Shown in pieces: positions 15,825 to 24,692 of a stretch of 59,563 nt of DNA (its first letter is position 1; every line of letters starts with the position of its first letter). Source of the stretch: Candidatus Methylobacter oryzae (GTDB lineage Bacteria > Pseudomonadota > Gammaproteobacteria > Methylococcales > Methylomonadaceae); contig CAMAUL010000013.1 in the NCBI GenBank assembly GCA_945861405.1, positions 1 to 59,563 on the forward strand. Reading direction: 5' to 3'. Made by a program: the position numbers and the translations under genes. The notes below the pieces were generated by a model. That model worked only from the letters and a program-made list of their open reading frames with translations, searched no databases and was not told where the DNA came from.

Positions 15825-18620
15825 ATGGATGCTCAACATTTGCGCAACCGCTTGCCCGAGGAAAATTCCCGCGCCTGGGTCTGGGGAGAGGATACGCAGG
15901 GCTGCTACATCTATTCGGACGAAACAGTCCGGGATATCCTTGGGTTTGCGCCCGAAGAGATCATCGGCGAACGGTATGACCGCTTTTTCGCCCCGGAGCA
16001 ATGCCAGGAGGAATCCCCGTCTCCGGTTGATCCTGACTATTTCAATAAACCGTTCCATTGCATTAACCGATGTCTCCATAAAACCGGCCGGATCGTGTAC
16101 CTTGATGTCAGGGGCGAGCCCATTTTCGATGCCCACAGCAAGCCGACCGGCTTTCACTGCATCGGCTACGATGTCACCGATGAGAAACTGACCGAACAGA
16201 AAATCCGCCATCTCGCTTCGTTTCCCGACAAAAATCCCGATATCGTGATCGAGATTGCCGTATCCGGCGAAATCGTTTACGCCAATCCGGCCGCGTGTAC
16301 GCTTTTCCCCGATCTCTGCGAACTGGGCCGCAGGCACCCCCTGCTGGGTGATTTCGACGAATTATTGTTCCGTTGTAAGCAGGCTATGGGGCAAATTACC
16401 CACGACTGCATGGATGCAGGAGGTAGAGCACCAACAGTAGGCGCTTTAGGCGACGCAGGAGCAGTTGCCGAGGAAATCATGGTCGATGATCGGATTTACA
16501 AGCGCAAGTTGCATTTCCTGCCCGAGTACGGCTGCTTACACCTATATGCCTATGACGTGACCCAGAGCAGGCAGGCGGAACAAAATCTTAACCTGTTTTT
16601 CGATTTATCCTACGACCTGCTTTTTATCGCCGGTTTCGACGGTTATCTGAAACGGGTCAATCGCGCCTGTGAGCATATCCTTGGGTTCTGCAAGGAAGAA
16701 TTGCTGGCTGTGCCGTATATGGCGCGCATCTATCCTGACGATGTGCCGCTGGTGCATGCCGAGTTGTCCAAACTGGTCAGTGGAGCGGCCATGGTCAATA
16801 TACAGGTAAGGATTCAGCGCAAGGACGATGCCTACAAATGGACGGAATGGGTGGCTACCCGTGCGCCGGATAAATCCTTGTTTTACGCGACTGGCCGCGA
16901 TATCAGCGAACGCATGCAGAGGGATCTGGAGCTGAAAATGGCGACCAAGGTGATCGAGAACACGCTCGAAGGCGTCTTGGTCGCCGATACCGACGGAACG
17001 ATTTTGTCGGTCAATCCGGCATTCACCCGCATCACCGGCTATACGGCGGAGGAAGCCATCGGCAAGACGCCCCGGTTGCTACGCTCCAATCACCACGACG
17101 TCCGGTTTTACCAACAACTGTGGGGCAGCCTTTTGAGCACCGGCCAGTGGCAGGGTGAAATATGGAATAGGCGCAAAAACGGCGAAGCCTACCCGGAATG
17201 GCTGACCATTTCCGCCATTCGCGATGAAAATGGCGTTGTGCAGCAGTATGTCAGCGTTTTCAACGACATCACCAAGTACAAACAGCAAGAGGCGCATATC
17301 CACCATCAGGCTTATTACGATGCGCTGACCGATCTGCCCAACCGCCTGTTGTTTGCCGACCGGTTGAAACAGGCCGTCGCCCATGCTTATCGGCAACGGC
17401 AGCAGTTGGCGGTGATGTTTCTTGACCTTGACCGTTTCAAGCAGGTTAACGACAGTTTTGGTCACCATGTAGGCGACCAGCTATTGCAGGAAGTAGCCAA
17501 GCGGCTACAAGCCTTGGTGCGCGCTGACGATACCGTCGCCCGCCTTGGCGGCGACGAATTTACGCTGCTGCTGCAGAATATTTCCCATGCCGATGACGCA
17601 ATCAGAATCGCGGATCAAGTGATCAAGGCTTTTGATAGTCCCATCGTGATCGAAAAACACGAACTTTTCACCTCGACCAGTATCGGCATCGCCATTTATC
17701 CCTATGACGGCACCGATGCCGAAACGTTGATGAAAAATGCGGATTCGGCCATGTATCTCGCCAAACGTAACGGCCGCAACAGCTACCAGATGTACACGCC
17801 CGATATGAACGAAAGCGCTGCCGAGCAGTTAATTCTGGAAAATCAGTTGCGCCGCGCCATAGAGCGCGATGAGCTGGTTCTGCATTACCAGCCGCAGGTC
17901 AATGCCGACACCGGAGAGATCGTTGGAATCGAGGCGTTGCTGCGCTGGCAACACCCGGAGAAGGGGTTGCTTTATCCCCTGGAGTTCATGGCCTTGGCGG
18001 AAGAATCGGGTCTGATCGTCAGCATAGGCGAATGGGTGTTGCGCGCCGCCTGCGTTCAAAACAAGCTCTGGCAGGCGACGGCATGCAAAGCGGTAAAGAT
18101 GGCGGTGAACGTTTCGGCGCGGCAGTTTAGCCATCCCCATTTCGTCCGCCTGGTAGAGCAAGTATTGGAAGAAAGCAGCCTGGAACCCCGCTGGCTGGAA
18201 CTGGAAGTGACCGAAAACATTTTGCTGCGGGATACCGAGCAAGCCATCGACAAATTGCAGCGCCTAAAGGCGTTGGGTGTCACCCTATCCATCGACGACT
18301 TTGGCACCGGCTATTCGTCCATGGCCTACCTCAAGAATTTTCCTTTCGATACGGTAAAAATCGACCGCTCGTTCATCAGCGATGTGGTTGTCAATACGAA
18401 CGACGCGGAGATAGCCAAGGCGATTATCGCCATGGCGCATTCAATGAATCTGAAAGTGATTGCAGAAGGAGTGGAAACTATCGGCCAATTGGAGTTTATG
18501 CATACCCATCAGTGCGATGATATACAGGGTTATTATATCAGCTACCCGCTGGAAGCCGAGGAGATGGGAGAGCATTTATGTCGTTCTACAAAGAGTGAAC
18601 TTGTCGGCCCGTTGGGCTAA
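15825..18620 (+). CDS. Multi-PAS GGDEF-EAL cyclic-di-GMP signalling protein
   Basis: A 931-residue soluble protein with about four PAS modules (roughly residues 20-115, 135-245, 250-365, 370-490), a GGDEF domain and a C-terminal EAL domain. RLGGDEF is at about residues 573-579 and the EAL triplet (GIEALLRW) at about 703-705, with DDFGTGYSS near 825. Both active-site signatures are intact, so it could make and/or hydrolyse c-di-GMP. No transmembrane segment is seen. Residues about 193-216 are encoded by a composite repeat (element A copy 3), a loop absent from ordinary PAS domains. Neighbours give no hint of the signal sensed. Confidence 0.93.
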   Translation: MDAQHLRNRLPEENSRAWVWGEDTQGCYIYSDETVRDILGFAPEEIIGERYDRFFAPEQCQEESPSPVDPDYFNKPFHCINRCLHKTGRIVYLDVRGEPIFDAHSKPTGFHCIGYDVTDEKLTEQKIRHLASFPDKNPDIVIEIAVSGEIVYANPAACTLFPDLCELGRRHPLLGDFDELLFRCKQAMGQITHDCMDAGGRAPTVGALGDAGAVAEEIMVDDRIYKRKLHFLPEYGCLHLYAYDVTQSRQAEQNLNLFFDLSYDLLFIAGFDGYLKRVNRACEHILGFCKEELLAVPYMARIYPDDVPLVHAELSKLVSGAAMVNIQVRIQRKDDAYKWTEWVATRAPDKSLFYATGRDISERMQRDLELKMATKVIENTLEGVLVADTDGTILSVNPAFTRITGYTAEEAIGKTPRLLRSNHHDVRFYQQLWGSLLSTGQWQGEIWNRRKNGEAYPEWLTISAIRDENGVVQQYVSVFNDITKYKQQEAHIHHQAYYDALTDLPNRLLFADRLKQAVAHAYRQRQQLAVMFLDLDRFKQVNDSFGHHVGDQLLQEVAKRLQALVRADDTVARLGGDEFTLLLQNISHADDAIRIADQVIKAFDSPIVIEKHELFTSTSIGIAIYPYDGTDAETLMKNADSAMYLAKRNGRNSYQMYTPDMNESAAEQLILENQLRRAIERDELVLHYQPQVNADTGEIVGIEALLRWQHPEKGLLYPLEFMALAEESGLIVSIGEWVLRAACVQNKLWQATACKAVKMAVNVSARQFSHPHFVRLVEQVLEESSLEPRWLELEVTENILLRDTEQAIDKLQRLKALGVTLSIDDFGTGYSSMAYLKNFPFDTVKIDRSFISDVVVNTNDAEIAKAIIAMAHSMNLKVIAEGVETIGQLEFMHTHQCDDIQGYYISYPLEAEEMGEHLCRSTKSELVGPLG
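16403..16472 (+). repeat. Element A copy 3, in frame in a PAS domain, split by a second repeat
   Basis: The left half CGACTGCATGGATGCAG...AGAGCA (16403-16430) and right half GACGCAGGAGCAGTTGCCGAG are separated by CAACAGTAGGCGCTTTAGGC. That insert belongs to a second family also present at 20074-20104 and 45678-45706. It encodes DCMDAGGRA, then PTVGALGDAGAVAEE, without a stop. Confidence 0.93.
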
Positions 18621-18667
18621 CGGCTTCGCCTACCAACATATCTACGGATTGCGCCTTACCGCGTTAA

Positions 18668-19963
18668 TCAGGAAAACAATTGCGCGGCGGCAGTGGGATT
18701 TGAAGCAAAATAGCAGTGCAGATAACTGGCCGTTAACCGGTTTAGCCGATAAATAGCTTCCCCTGCTGACGTGTTATGCACTCGCTCGCCAAAGGCGACG
18801 GGCGCAAGCGGCGTTTCGATCAGGGAATGGTGGAAGGTATGTCCGCGCAATATACCGCCGGGCATCGGTGCAGATTGAAAACCCAAGCCTTTCAGCCGAG
18901 TTTGCATGATGGCGTGTCCTGGCAACAGGCCGACCATCTCACCGCGATTCCCTGCTTTATCGGTCAATGACTCCAGCAAATACAACATGCCGCCGCATTC
19001 GGCGTAAAGGGGTTTGCCTTGTTGAAAATGCGTTTGCAATGCGGTTTTCATCACCCGATTATTCTGTAGCGTTTGTAAATGCAGTTCGGGATAACCGCCC
19101 GGCAGATAAATGCTGTCTACGTCAGGCAATGTGACATCCGCAAGCGGGGAAAAGAATGTTAACGTCGCGCCCATCGCCCGCAGTAAATCCAGATTGGCGG
19201 CGTAAATAAAGGAAAACGCGGTATCGCGGGCAATGCCGATGCGGATGCCTGATAACAATTGGGGCTGCGTTTCCTGCTCGGGTGATGCAAATTCGACAGC
19301 TTCCGGCAAGTTTGCCAGTTCGGTTGAGGCCATTGCCGTTGCTGCGGCCAACATCCGTGATTCGAGATCAAGCACTTCTTCGGCCTGAACCAAACCCAAA
19401 TGCCGTTCCGGCAATACAAACCGGCTATCGCGAAGTATCCCGCCAAAATAATGTAGACCCGGCGGCATGCCTTGCCTGATCATTTCGTTATGACGCGGGC
19501 TGGCGATGTTATTCGCTAAAACACCGGCGAATAATAGATTAGGCCGATAGTTGGCGAGCCCGTAGGCAATGGCTCCCAGCGTTTGCGCAGTGCCTGTCGC
19601 ATCAATCACCGCCAGCACCGGCACTGAGAATAGTTCGGCAACATCGGCGCTGCAAGGCTCGCCATCGAACAAGCCCATCACGCCCTCAATCAAGATCAAA
19701 TCGGCTTCCAATGCGGCTTCGTAAAGTAAGCGCCGACATTCGGTTTCGCCCATCATCCACAAATCGAGCTGGTACACCGGCAGGCCGCAAGCGCGTTCGA
19801 GTATCATCGGGTCGAGAAAATCGGGGCCGGATTTAAACACCCTGACTTTGCGGCCTTGCCCGACATGGTAACGGGCCAGCGCGGCGGTGATGGTGGTCTT
19901 GCCGTGATTGGAACCGGGCGCGGTGATGAATAGGGCAGGGCAGTGAGTTTTAGGAAGGTTCAT
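18668..19963 (-). CDS. cobB: Cobyrinic acid a,c-diamide synthase
   Basis: ATP- and glutamine-dependent amidation of the a and c side chains of (hydrogeno)byrinic or cobyrinic acid. The 431 residues have an N-terminal P-loop (APGSNHGKTTITAAL, residues 15-29), the EGVMGLFDG motif, and a C-terminal class I glutamine amidotransferase-like domain with the catalytic Cys in YAECGGMLYLLE. It is the last gene of the cobalamin operon, separated from cobW by a repeat-filled gap. In CbiA-type (early cobalt) naming this is cbiA; sequence alone does not settle which substrate is used. Confidence 0.93.
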   Translation of the reverse strand: MNLPKTHCPALFITAPGSNHGKTTITAALARYHVGQGRKVRVFKSGPDFLDPMILERACGLPVYQLDLWMMGETECRRLLYEAALEADLILIEGVMGLFDGEPCSADVAELFSVPVLAVIDATGTAQTLGAIAYGLANYRPNLLFAGVLANNIASPRHNEMIRQGMPPGLHYFGGILRDSRFVLPERHLGLVQAEEVLDLESRMLAAATAMASTELANLPEAVEFASPEQETQPQLLSGIRIGIARDTAFSFIYAANLDLLRAMGATLTFFSPLADVTLPDVDSIYLPGGYPELHLQTLQNNRVMKTALQTHFQQGKPLYAECGGMLYLLESLTDKAGNRGEMVGLLPGHAIMQTRLKGLGFQSAPMPGGILRGHTFHHSLIETPLAPVAFGERVHNTSAGEAIYRLNRLTASYLHCYFASNPTAAAQLFS

Positions 19964-19976
19964 AAGTTAAAAAATA

Positions 19977-20132
19977 GCCACAGATCACACGGATTTGACG
20001 GATACGTCTCGTTCCCACACGCTACGTGGGAACGAGAGGAATATTGAAAACAACTTATTGCAATGGGAGTGCAAGCTTCGCCTAAAGCGCCTACTTTTGG
20101 TGCTTGCGCTTGCAGGCGGAGCCTGCACTCCA
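19977..20132. repeat. Stack of dispersed repeats in the cobW-cobB gap
   Basis: Three units fill the spacer: half of the AGCCACAGAT family (19978 on), the palindrome CTCGTTCCCACACGCTACGTGGGAACGAG (dyad arms at about 20008-20037), and a GGAGTGCAAGCTTCG / CTGCACTCC repeat (20064-20132). The last is interrupted by a copy of the AGTAGGCGCTTTAGGCG family. There is no gene. Confidence 0.85.
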
Positions 20133-20166
20133 AACGTAAAATTAGTGGCGGCTAAGTAGCTGCTGC

Positions 20167-21270
20167 TCATTTCCAAGCAGTCCCAGTCAATTGTGATAAC
20201 AGCCCCGCCACCGTATTGCGGTTCAGATGATGACCGATAAAAACCAGCTCCGATTCCTTTGATAATTGCTTGGCAGTATCGGAACTTATCGCAACTCGGC
20301 TGCGCACGCCTTGCACCAGAACGGCCTGATCGCCAAGCGGTATAAAGCCTTTGCAGCGCAACAACGGCTCTGCTTTAGCTACCTCGATTAGCGCCTGTTT
20401 CAATATTTCCGGCTGTTGCGGCTCCGGGCTACGCAGTACGAACGACAGCCAACCGGGATCTTGTTCATGAAAATGCTTGTGTGTTGTTAGTCCGTGGCTA
20501 TGGCCCGCCAAGCCGGAATGGGCGTGACCGTTCAGTCTGACATGGCTATCTAATGTCGGCGTATCGGAACTAGGTAGCGGCGTAAATCGGTGGTTGTGCG
20601 CGGTAAAGGTGGGCTGGTGTAAGCGCAGGCCCAAGGCAAGCCGGATGTCCAGTTGTGCGTTGTAGGCAAGCTCCAAAAAACGCACATTCGGCGCACGGTC
20701 ACGAACCCGTTGTTCAGCGAGCAGCAACGCATCCTCATTCAGTGCGTCGATTTTGTTCAACACCACCACATCGGCAAATTCCAGTTGCTGCTCAAACAAA
20801 GTCGCGATTGAATCGGCAACCGCAGCATGTGGGCTGTCAGGGCTTAATTCACGGTCGAATTGGTCGGACAGCAGCAGCGGCGTATCCACCACGGCCAGCG
20901 TCGCATCCAGGATGAAATCCCCGGCCAGTTCGGGTGATTGCAACAGCTCCATGATCGCTGTCGGCAACGCAAGGCCGGAGGTTTCTATCAACACATGATC
21001 GACATTGGCCCGGCGCTCGGCGATAGCCTTCATGGTCGGGATAAAGTGCTCGTCATCGCCGTAGGCAATCAGGCCGTAAGGAAAATCATGAATCCGCACA
21101 TGTTCGTCACCGCCAACGCAGTCGTTAATCAGCGCACCGTCGATCGAAACTTCGCCGAATTCATTGATCAATAACGCAAGGCGGCGGCTTTGCCGGGATT
21201 TAATCAGGCTGCCCAGCAAGGTGGTTTTACCGGAACCGAGAAAGCCGGTAACGATGGTGACCGGGATCAT
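20167..21270 (-). CDS. cobW: CobW-type GTPase lacking the CxCC motif
   Basis: A COG0523 G3E GTPase (367 residues) thought to deliver cobalt to the chelatase. Walker A GFLGSGKTT is at residues 9-17 and the guanine-specificity motif NKID is present. Where the family has GCICC before the FIPTM segment, this protein reads GLIAYGDDEHFIPTM (residues 66-80), so all three metal-binding Cys are replaced; one Cys remains at residue 51. A His-rich loop (GHAHSGLAGHSHGLTTHKHFH) lies before the C-terminal CobW_C domain. The start at 21270 uses an ATGA overlap with the upstream gene. Confidence 0.88.
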   Translation of the reverse strand: MIPVTIVTGFLGSGKTTLLGSLIKSRQSRRLALLINEFGEVSIDGALINDCVGGDEHVRIHDFPYGLIAYGDDEHFIPTMKAIAERRANVDHVLIETSGLALPTAIMELLQSPELAGDFILDATLAVVDTPLLLSDQFDRELSPDSPHAAVADSIATLFEQQLEFADVVVLNKIDALNEDALLLAEQRVRDRAPNVRFLELAYNAQLDIRLALGLRLHQPTFTAHNHRFTPLPSSDTPTLDSHVRLNGHAHSGLAGHSHGLTTHKHFHEQDPGWLSFVLRSPEPQQPEILKQALIEVAKAEPLLRCKGFIPLGDQAVLVQGVRSRVAISSDTAKQLSKESELVFIGHHLNRNTVAGLLSQLTGTAWK

Positions 21271-22823
21271 GTGTTGATATTCCATGCTTGCAACTGTTCT
21301 AATACCGTATCGAAAGTCGAAGCGGCGAACGGATACTCAAGTTTCGGACGTTGGATCACCAGCAACGGGATATTCAGCGCCTGTGTTGCGGCCACTTTGG
21401 CGTTATAGCCGCCTGCATCGCCGGAATCTTTGGTGATCACGCAATCTATTTTCAAATCCTGCCACAAGGCTGTGTTGAACGCTTCAGAGAACGGCCCTTG
21501 CATCGCGCAAATATGACTGCGCGGCACGCCCAGATCGATGGCCCTTTGGATGAATTTAGGTTCAGGCGTTACGCGCACAAACCACTCGCGTTCGTTAGCT
21601 CCAGGAGCCTGAAGAAAAGTTGCTAAATCCTTGGAACCTGTAGTCAGGAAAATGCGTGATCCGAGGCCGATGGCTTGATTGGCTGCTTGTTCTGTGGAAT
21701 CACAATCAATGCCGCTATCTGCTGCAAAAGAGCTGGGGCGTTCAAAACGCAGATACGGAATATTCAAGCTTTGCGATAAGGCCATCAGTTGTTCCGAGAT
21801 TAGGTTGGCATAAGGATGCGTTGCATCAACGATTACCCTCGCCTGATTTTGGCTTAACGCTTGCCGTTGCGCTTCAACGCCTTGGTGCCCGGCCCAGACC
21901 GACACGCCGGAGCAATGCTGGGCGGCAACCTCACCGCCGTATTCCGTTGCGGTGGATACCACGACCGGATAGCCTTGCTGCGCCAACTCGTTAGCTAATG
22001 CATTGCCGTCGCTGGTGCCGGAAAAAACCCATAACGCATGCTCGGGCAGATCAGGGCAACCACAAGGGATTGCCCCTACGTCGGGTGCATCCCAATTATT
22101 GTAGCCGCGCGGGGTAAAAATAAAGCCGCGTTTGCGCTGGGTAAAGCGGTTGCCGATTACGATGGTGGTGAGCATGTCGAACTGCAAAGACAGCAGGTCT
22201 TCCAGAGGGTGAATGCTGACTTTCTGGCCGGGTCGATAGGCATTGTGTATCACGCCGCACAGAGTCTTCGGCGATTTTGATTCCAGCATGATATTGAGGA
22301 TACGGTACACGCCTTCCTGGCGACCGGCGCTTTGCACGTTATACAACACACAGGCCAGATCAGCCTGGGCAATGTGCCGTCCGCGTTGCTCTATCCAGTC
22401 CCAGGGGCACAGCAAATCGGACAGGCTCAGCGTGGCAAAGTCGTGCGATAACGGCGAGCCTAATAACGAGGCGCAGGCATTGGCGGAAGTAATGCCGGGT
22501 ATCACATTGACTTCATAGTCGTCATCTTCACTCATTTCATCGAAAGCCAGCGCCGCCATCGCATAAATGCCGATGTCGCCGCTGGAAATCAGCGCGACTT
22601 TCGCGCCGCTGCGGGCTTTTTCGATTGCCAATAAAGCGCGCTCGCGTTCCTGAGTCAGCGGCGGCGTGTGGATTTCCTTGTCTGCTATCCACGGCTCTAT
22701 CCAGCGCAAATACAGCTCATAAGCTACGATCACATCGCTGTCCCGCAGTGCCGCTTCGGCACGCGGAACGATCAAATCGCTAAATCCCGGCCCGACAGAA
22801 ACCAAATTCAATACACCTTTCAT
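21267..22823 (-). CDS. cobJ/cobK: Fusion of precorrin-3B C17-methyltransferase and precorrin-6A reductase
   Basis: Residues 1 to about 240 are a CobJ/CbiH SAM-dependent methyltransferase (VSVGPGFSDLIVPRAEAAL, then ISSGDIGIYAMAALAFDE and VIPGITSANACASLLGSPL). From about residue 260 a CobK/CbiJ reductase follows (VFSGTSDGNALANEL, VDATHPYANLISEQL, CVITKDSGDAGGYNAK). The joint at residues 249-257 (VGAIPCGC) is encoded by a dispersed palindromic repeat. The start at 22823 (MKGVLNLVSVGPG) is preferred over MDKR four codons upstream. It overlaps cobW by ATGA. Confidence 0.92.
   Translation of the reverse strand: MKGVLNLVSVGPGFSDLIVPRAEAALRDSDVIVAYELYLRWIEPWIADKEIHTPPLTQERERALLAIEKARSGAKVALISSGDIGIYAMAALAFDEMSEDDDYEVNVIPGITSANACASLLGSPLSHDFATLSLSDLLCPWDWIEQRGRHIAQADLACVLYNVQSAGRQEGVYRILNIMLESKSPKTLCGVIHNAYRPGQKVSIHPLEDLLSLQFDMLTTIVIGNRFTQRKRGFIFTPRGYNNWDAPDVGAIPCGCPDLPEHALWVFSGTSDGNALANELAQQGYPVVVSTATEYGGEVAAQHCSGVSVWAGHQGVEAQRQALSQNQARVIVDATHPYANLISEQLMALSQSLNIPYLRFERPSSFAADSGIDCDSTEQAANQAIGLGSRIFLTTGSKDLATFLQAPGANEREWFVRVTPEPKFIQRAIDLGVPRSHICAMQGPFSEAFNTALWQDLKIDCVITKDSGDAGGYNAKVAATQALNIPLLVIQRPKLEYPFAASTFDTVLEQLQAWNINT
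22052..22080. repeat. GGGCAACCACAAGGGATTGCCC repeat at the CobJ-CobK joint
   Basis: GGGCAA and TTGCCC pair around CCACAAGGGA. This palindrome encodes VGAIPCGCP exactly between the two enzyme domains. Confidence 0.85.
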
Positions 22824-22992
22824 TCTTTTATCCATTGATTATTAATCGTCAATATTTGTTTTTGTGGTAACTATTCAGCAGCTTGAAAAATAGCACACTG
22901 ATTTGACTGATAAACACAGATAACACAGTGCTTCATCATAATTAAGGTATTTTCGATGTTATCGTTAAGTATTGAAGACGGCACAGTGCAAT

Positions 22993-23040
22993 GGGAGTGC
23001 AAGCTTTGCTTGCGTTTGCAGGCGAAGCCTGCACTCCAGC
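22993..23040. repeat. GGAGTGCAAGCTTTGCTTGC / GCAGGCGAAGCCTGCACTCC repeat
   Basis: A double hairpin in the cbiG to cobJ-cobK gap (22836-23058). Copies with the same two halves lie at 31662-31709 and, interrupted, at 20064-20132. The rest of the gap is AT-rich with no gene. Confidence 0.88.
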
Positions 23041-23058
23041 GGTCAATAGCTTCCAGGC

Positions 23059-23919
23059 TTAACAATGACAAAGCCAAGGGTGCTTGTCTTCAACGACGGC
23101 CACGGCCACGCCATCTAAAGCCATTTTCGGCACAATCAATTTGCCGCGAGCACTGGCAATCAACGCGCAAGGCTCACATACCCCCGGCAAGCCCACATTC
23201 TGTTGCACCCAGTCTGATGCTTGGGTTACCCAAGGCCGCGCCGCCACTGTTGCGCTTGCCAATACGCGTAGCGGCAAATCGTGCTGCCGACAAAATTCCA
23301 CCAAGCCCGGTTCGTTTGCCTTCAAGTCGATGGTGGCTATTTCGCGTACTTCGCTTAACTGTCTTTCGCCTAGCGCCAGTTTTACGGCAGCGTCGATTTG
23401 TCCGACAGTTACGCCTTTGCGGCAACCTATGCCGACTACCAAAGGCTTCAAGGCTTCGGTCGCGGTGGTGACGACCGGCACCGCACCGATGGTATTGGCA
23501 ACGCGATAAGCCAGACGGTTTGCACCGCCTTCATGACCGGCCAGCAGTGATACCGCAAAGCGGCCTGCTTCGTCCAGCACCACGACAGCCGGGTCGCTAT
23601 GTTTGTCCTGCGCCAGACCATCGAGAAAGCGCACCGCGATGCCGCTGGCGGCGATCATGATCCATTGCGCATGTTGCCGATAGGCGGCGGTAAACTGTTG
23701 TTTCTGGCTTGTAGCGGTATCGAGCCTAGGGCTTGTAGGGGCGGTCGGTTGGTCGCCTTTTATTGTATGGAGCCAAGGCCGATACACTTTGCCTCCAAGC
23801 CGCTCTTGCAGAACTAAAGCCAAAGCTTCGCTTTCCGGCCTTACCAGCCAGATACCGACGACTGCATGGATGCAGGAGGTAGAGCAATGCAGGGAGCTAT
23901 TGCCGAGTGAATCTGTCAC
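23059..23919 (-). CDS. cbiG: Cobalt-precorrin-5A hydrolase (CbiG)
   Basis: Opens the delta-lactone ring and releases the C20 unit in the anaerobic-type corrin pathway. The 286 residues contain IWLVRPESEAL (CbiG N-terminal domain), SLLAGHEGGANRLAYRVA (central motif) and GIGCRKGVTVGQIDAAV (CbiG/CobE C-terminal domain). The GTG start at 23919 overlaps the cobM stop (GTGA). Residues 5-20 (LGNSSLHCSTSCIHAV) are encoded by element A in reverse orientation, pushing the normal IWLVRP start inward. A second repeat encodes GDQPTAPTS near residue 55. Confidence 0.9.
   Translation of the reverse strand: MTDSLGNSSLHCSTSCIHAVVGIWLVRPESEALALVLQERLGGKVYRPWLHTIKGDQPTAPTSPRLDTATSQKQQFTAAYRQHAQWIMIAASGIAVRFLDGLAQDKHSDPAVVVLDEAGRFAVSLLAGHEGGANRLAYRVANTIGAVPVVTTATEALKPLVVGIGCRKGVTVGQIDAAVKLALGERQLSEVREIATIDLKANEPGLVEFCRQHDLPLRVLASATVAARPWVTQASDWVQQNVGLPGVCEPCALIASARGKLIVPKMALDGVAVAVVEDKHPWLCHC
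23733..23758. repeat. GTAGGGGCGGTCGGTTGGTCGCC repeat inside cbiG
   Basis: Same family as the unit in the riboswitch arm at 37355-37382. It encodes GDQPTAPTS in frame. Confidence 0.75.
23859..23907 (+). repeat. Element A copy 4, antisense in the 5' end of cbiG
   Basis: Near-consensus copy with intact CTGCATGGATGCAG and AGGAGGT-N6-ATG, oriented opposite to cbiG, which reads through it as LGNSSLHCSTSCIHAV. Confidence 0.95.
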
Positions 23920-24692
23920 GCTTCAGCCTTTTTCTTTTTAACGACGCGGAATATATGCGTGAAGTCCTTGGAATACAAACTGGATTCGGTTTGTTCTCCG
24001 CGCCCCAAAGCTTTGCCTACCAATAACATCGTGGTCAGGTTCCACTCGGTTTTTTGGGTTTCTTTAAGGATGGTGCTTAACGTGCCCTGGTAAGACTTCT
24101 CTTCCGGCCAAGTCGCTTTATAGACCAGCGCCACCGGTGTGTCGTCCGGGTAATGCAATCTCAGGTCGGCGACAATTTTTTTCAGATGCGGCCCGGACAG
24201 GAAAATGCACATGGTCGCCTGGTGTTCGGCCAGCCGGGCAATCGATTCCAGTTCAGGCACGGCGGAGGCGCGGCCGGAAACGCGGGTCAGGATTACGGTT
24301 TGCGATACTTCCGGTTTGGTCAATTCCGCTTTAATGGATGCTGCAGCCGAGGTGAACGAGGATACGCCCGGCACAATGTCATAGTCGATGCCCAATGCAT
24401 CAAGTCTGCGCATTTGTTCGGCGGTTGCGCCGTAAATGGCAGGGTCGCCGGAATGCAGGCGCGCTACATCGCAATCGGTTTCCTGAGCGCGGCGGTAGCA
24501 GGCTTCCTGTTGCTCAAGATCGAGTGTGGCGGTGTCGATCAGTTCGGCATCAGGACGGCAATGCTGCAACATGTCGGTGGGCACCAGCGATCCGGCGTAT
24601 AGCACCATGCTGACCCGACCGAGAATATTCGCGCCTCGTAATGTGATTAGATCGGAAGCGCCGGGGCCTGCGCCGATAAAATAAACTTTCAT
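23916..24692 (-). CDS. cobM: Precorrin-4 C11-methyltransferase
   Basis: SAM-dependent methyltransferase of ring C (CbiF in the anaerobic naming). The 258 residues start MKVYFIGAGPGASDLITLRG and include RLHSGDPAIYGATAEQM and VPGVSSFTSAAASI, the two SAM-pocket motifs. The start at 24692 is chosen for its ATGA overlap with cobI; the open frame continues 45 codons upstream in the wrong frame of cobI. It has a basic C-terminus (VVKKKKAEA). Confidence 0.95.
   Translation of the reverse strand: MKVYFIGAGPGASDLITLRGANILGRVSMVLYAGSLVPTDMLQHCRPDAELIDTATLDLEQQEACYRRAQETDCDVARLHSGDPAIYGATAEQMRRLDALGIDYDIVPGVSSFTSAAASIKAELTKPEVSQTVILTRVSGRASAVPELESIARLAEHQATMCIFLSGPHLKKIVADLRLHYPDDTPVALVYKATWPEEKSYQGTLSTILKETQKTEWNLTTMLLVGKALGRGEQTESSLYSKDFTHIFRVVKKKKAEA

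Noticed and set aside
18460..18756. 98-codon plus-strand ORF overlapping the 3' end of the EAL domain
   Set aside because: Different frame from a strongly conserved EAL domain; the tail is antisense to cobB.
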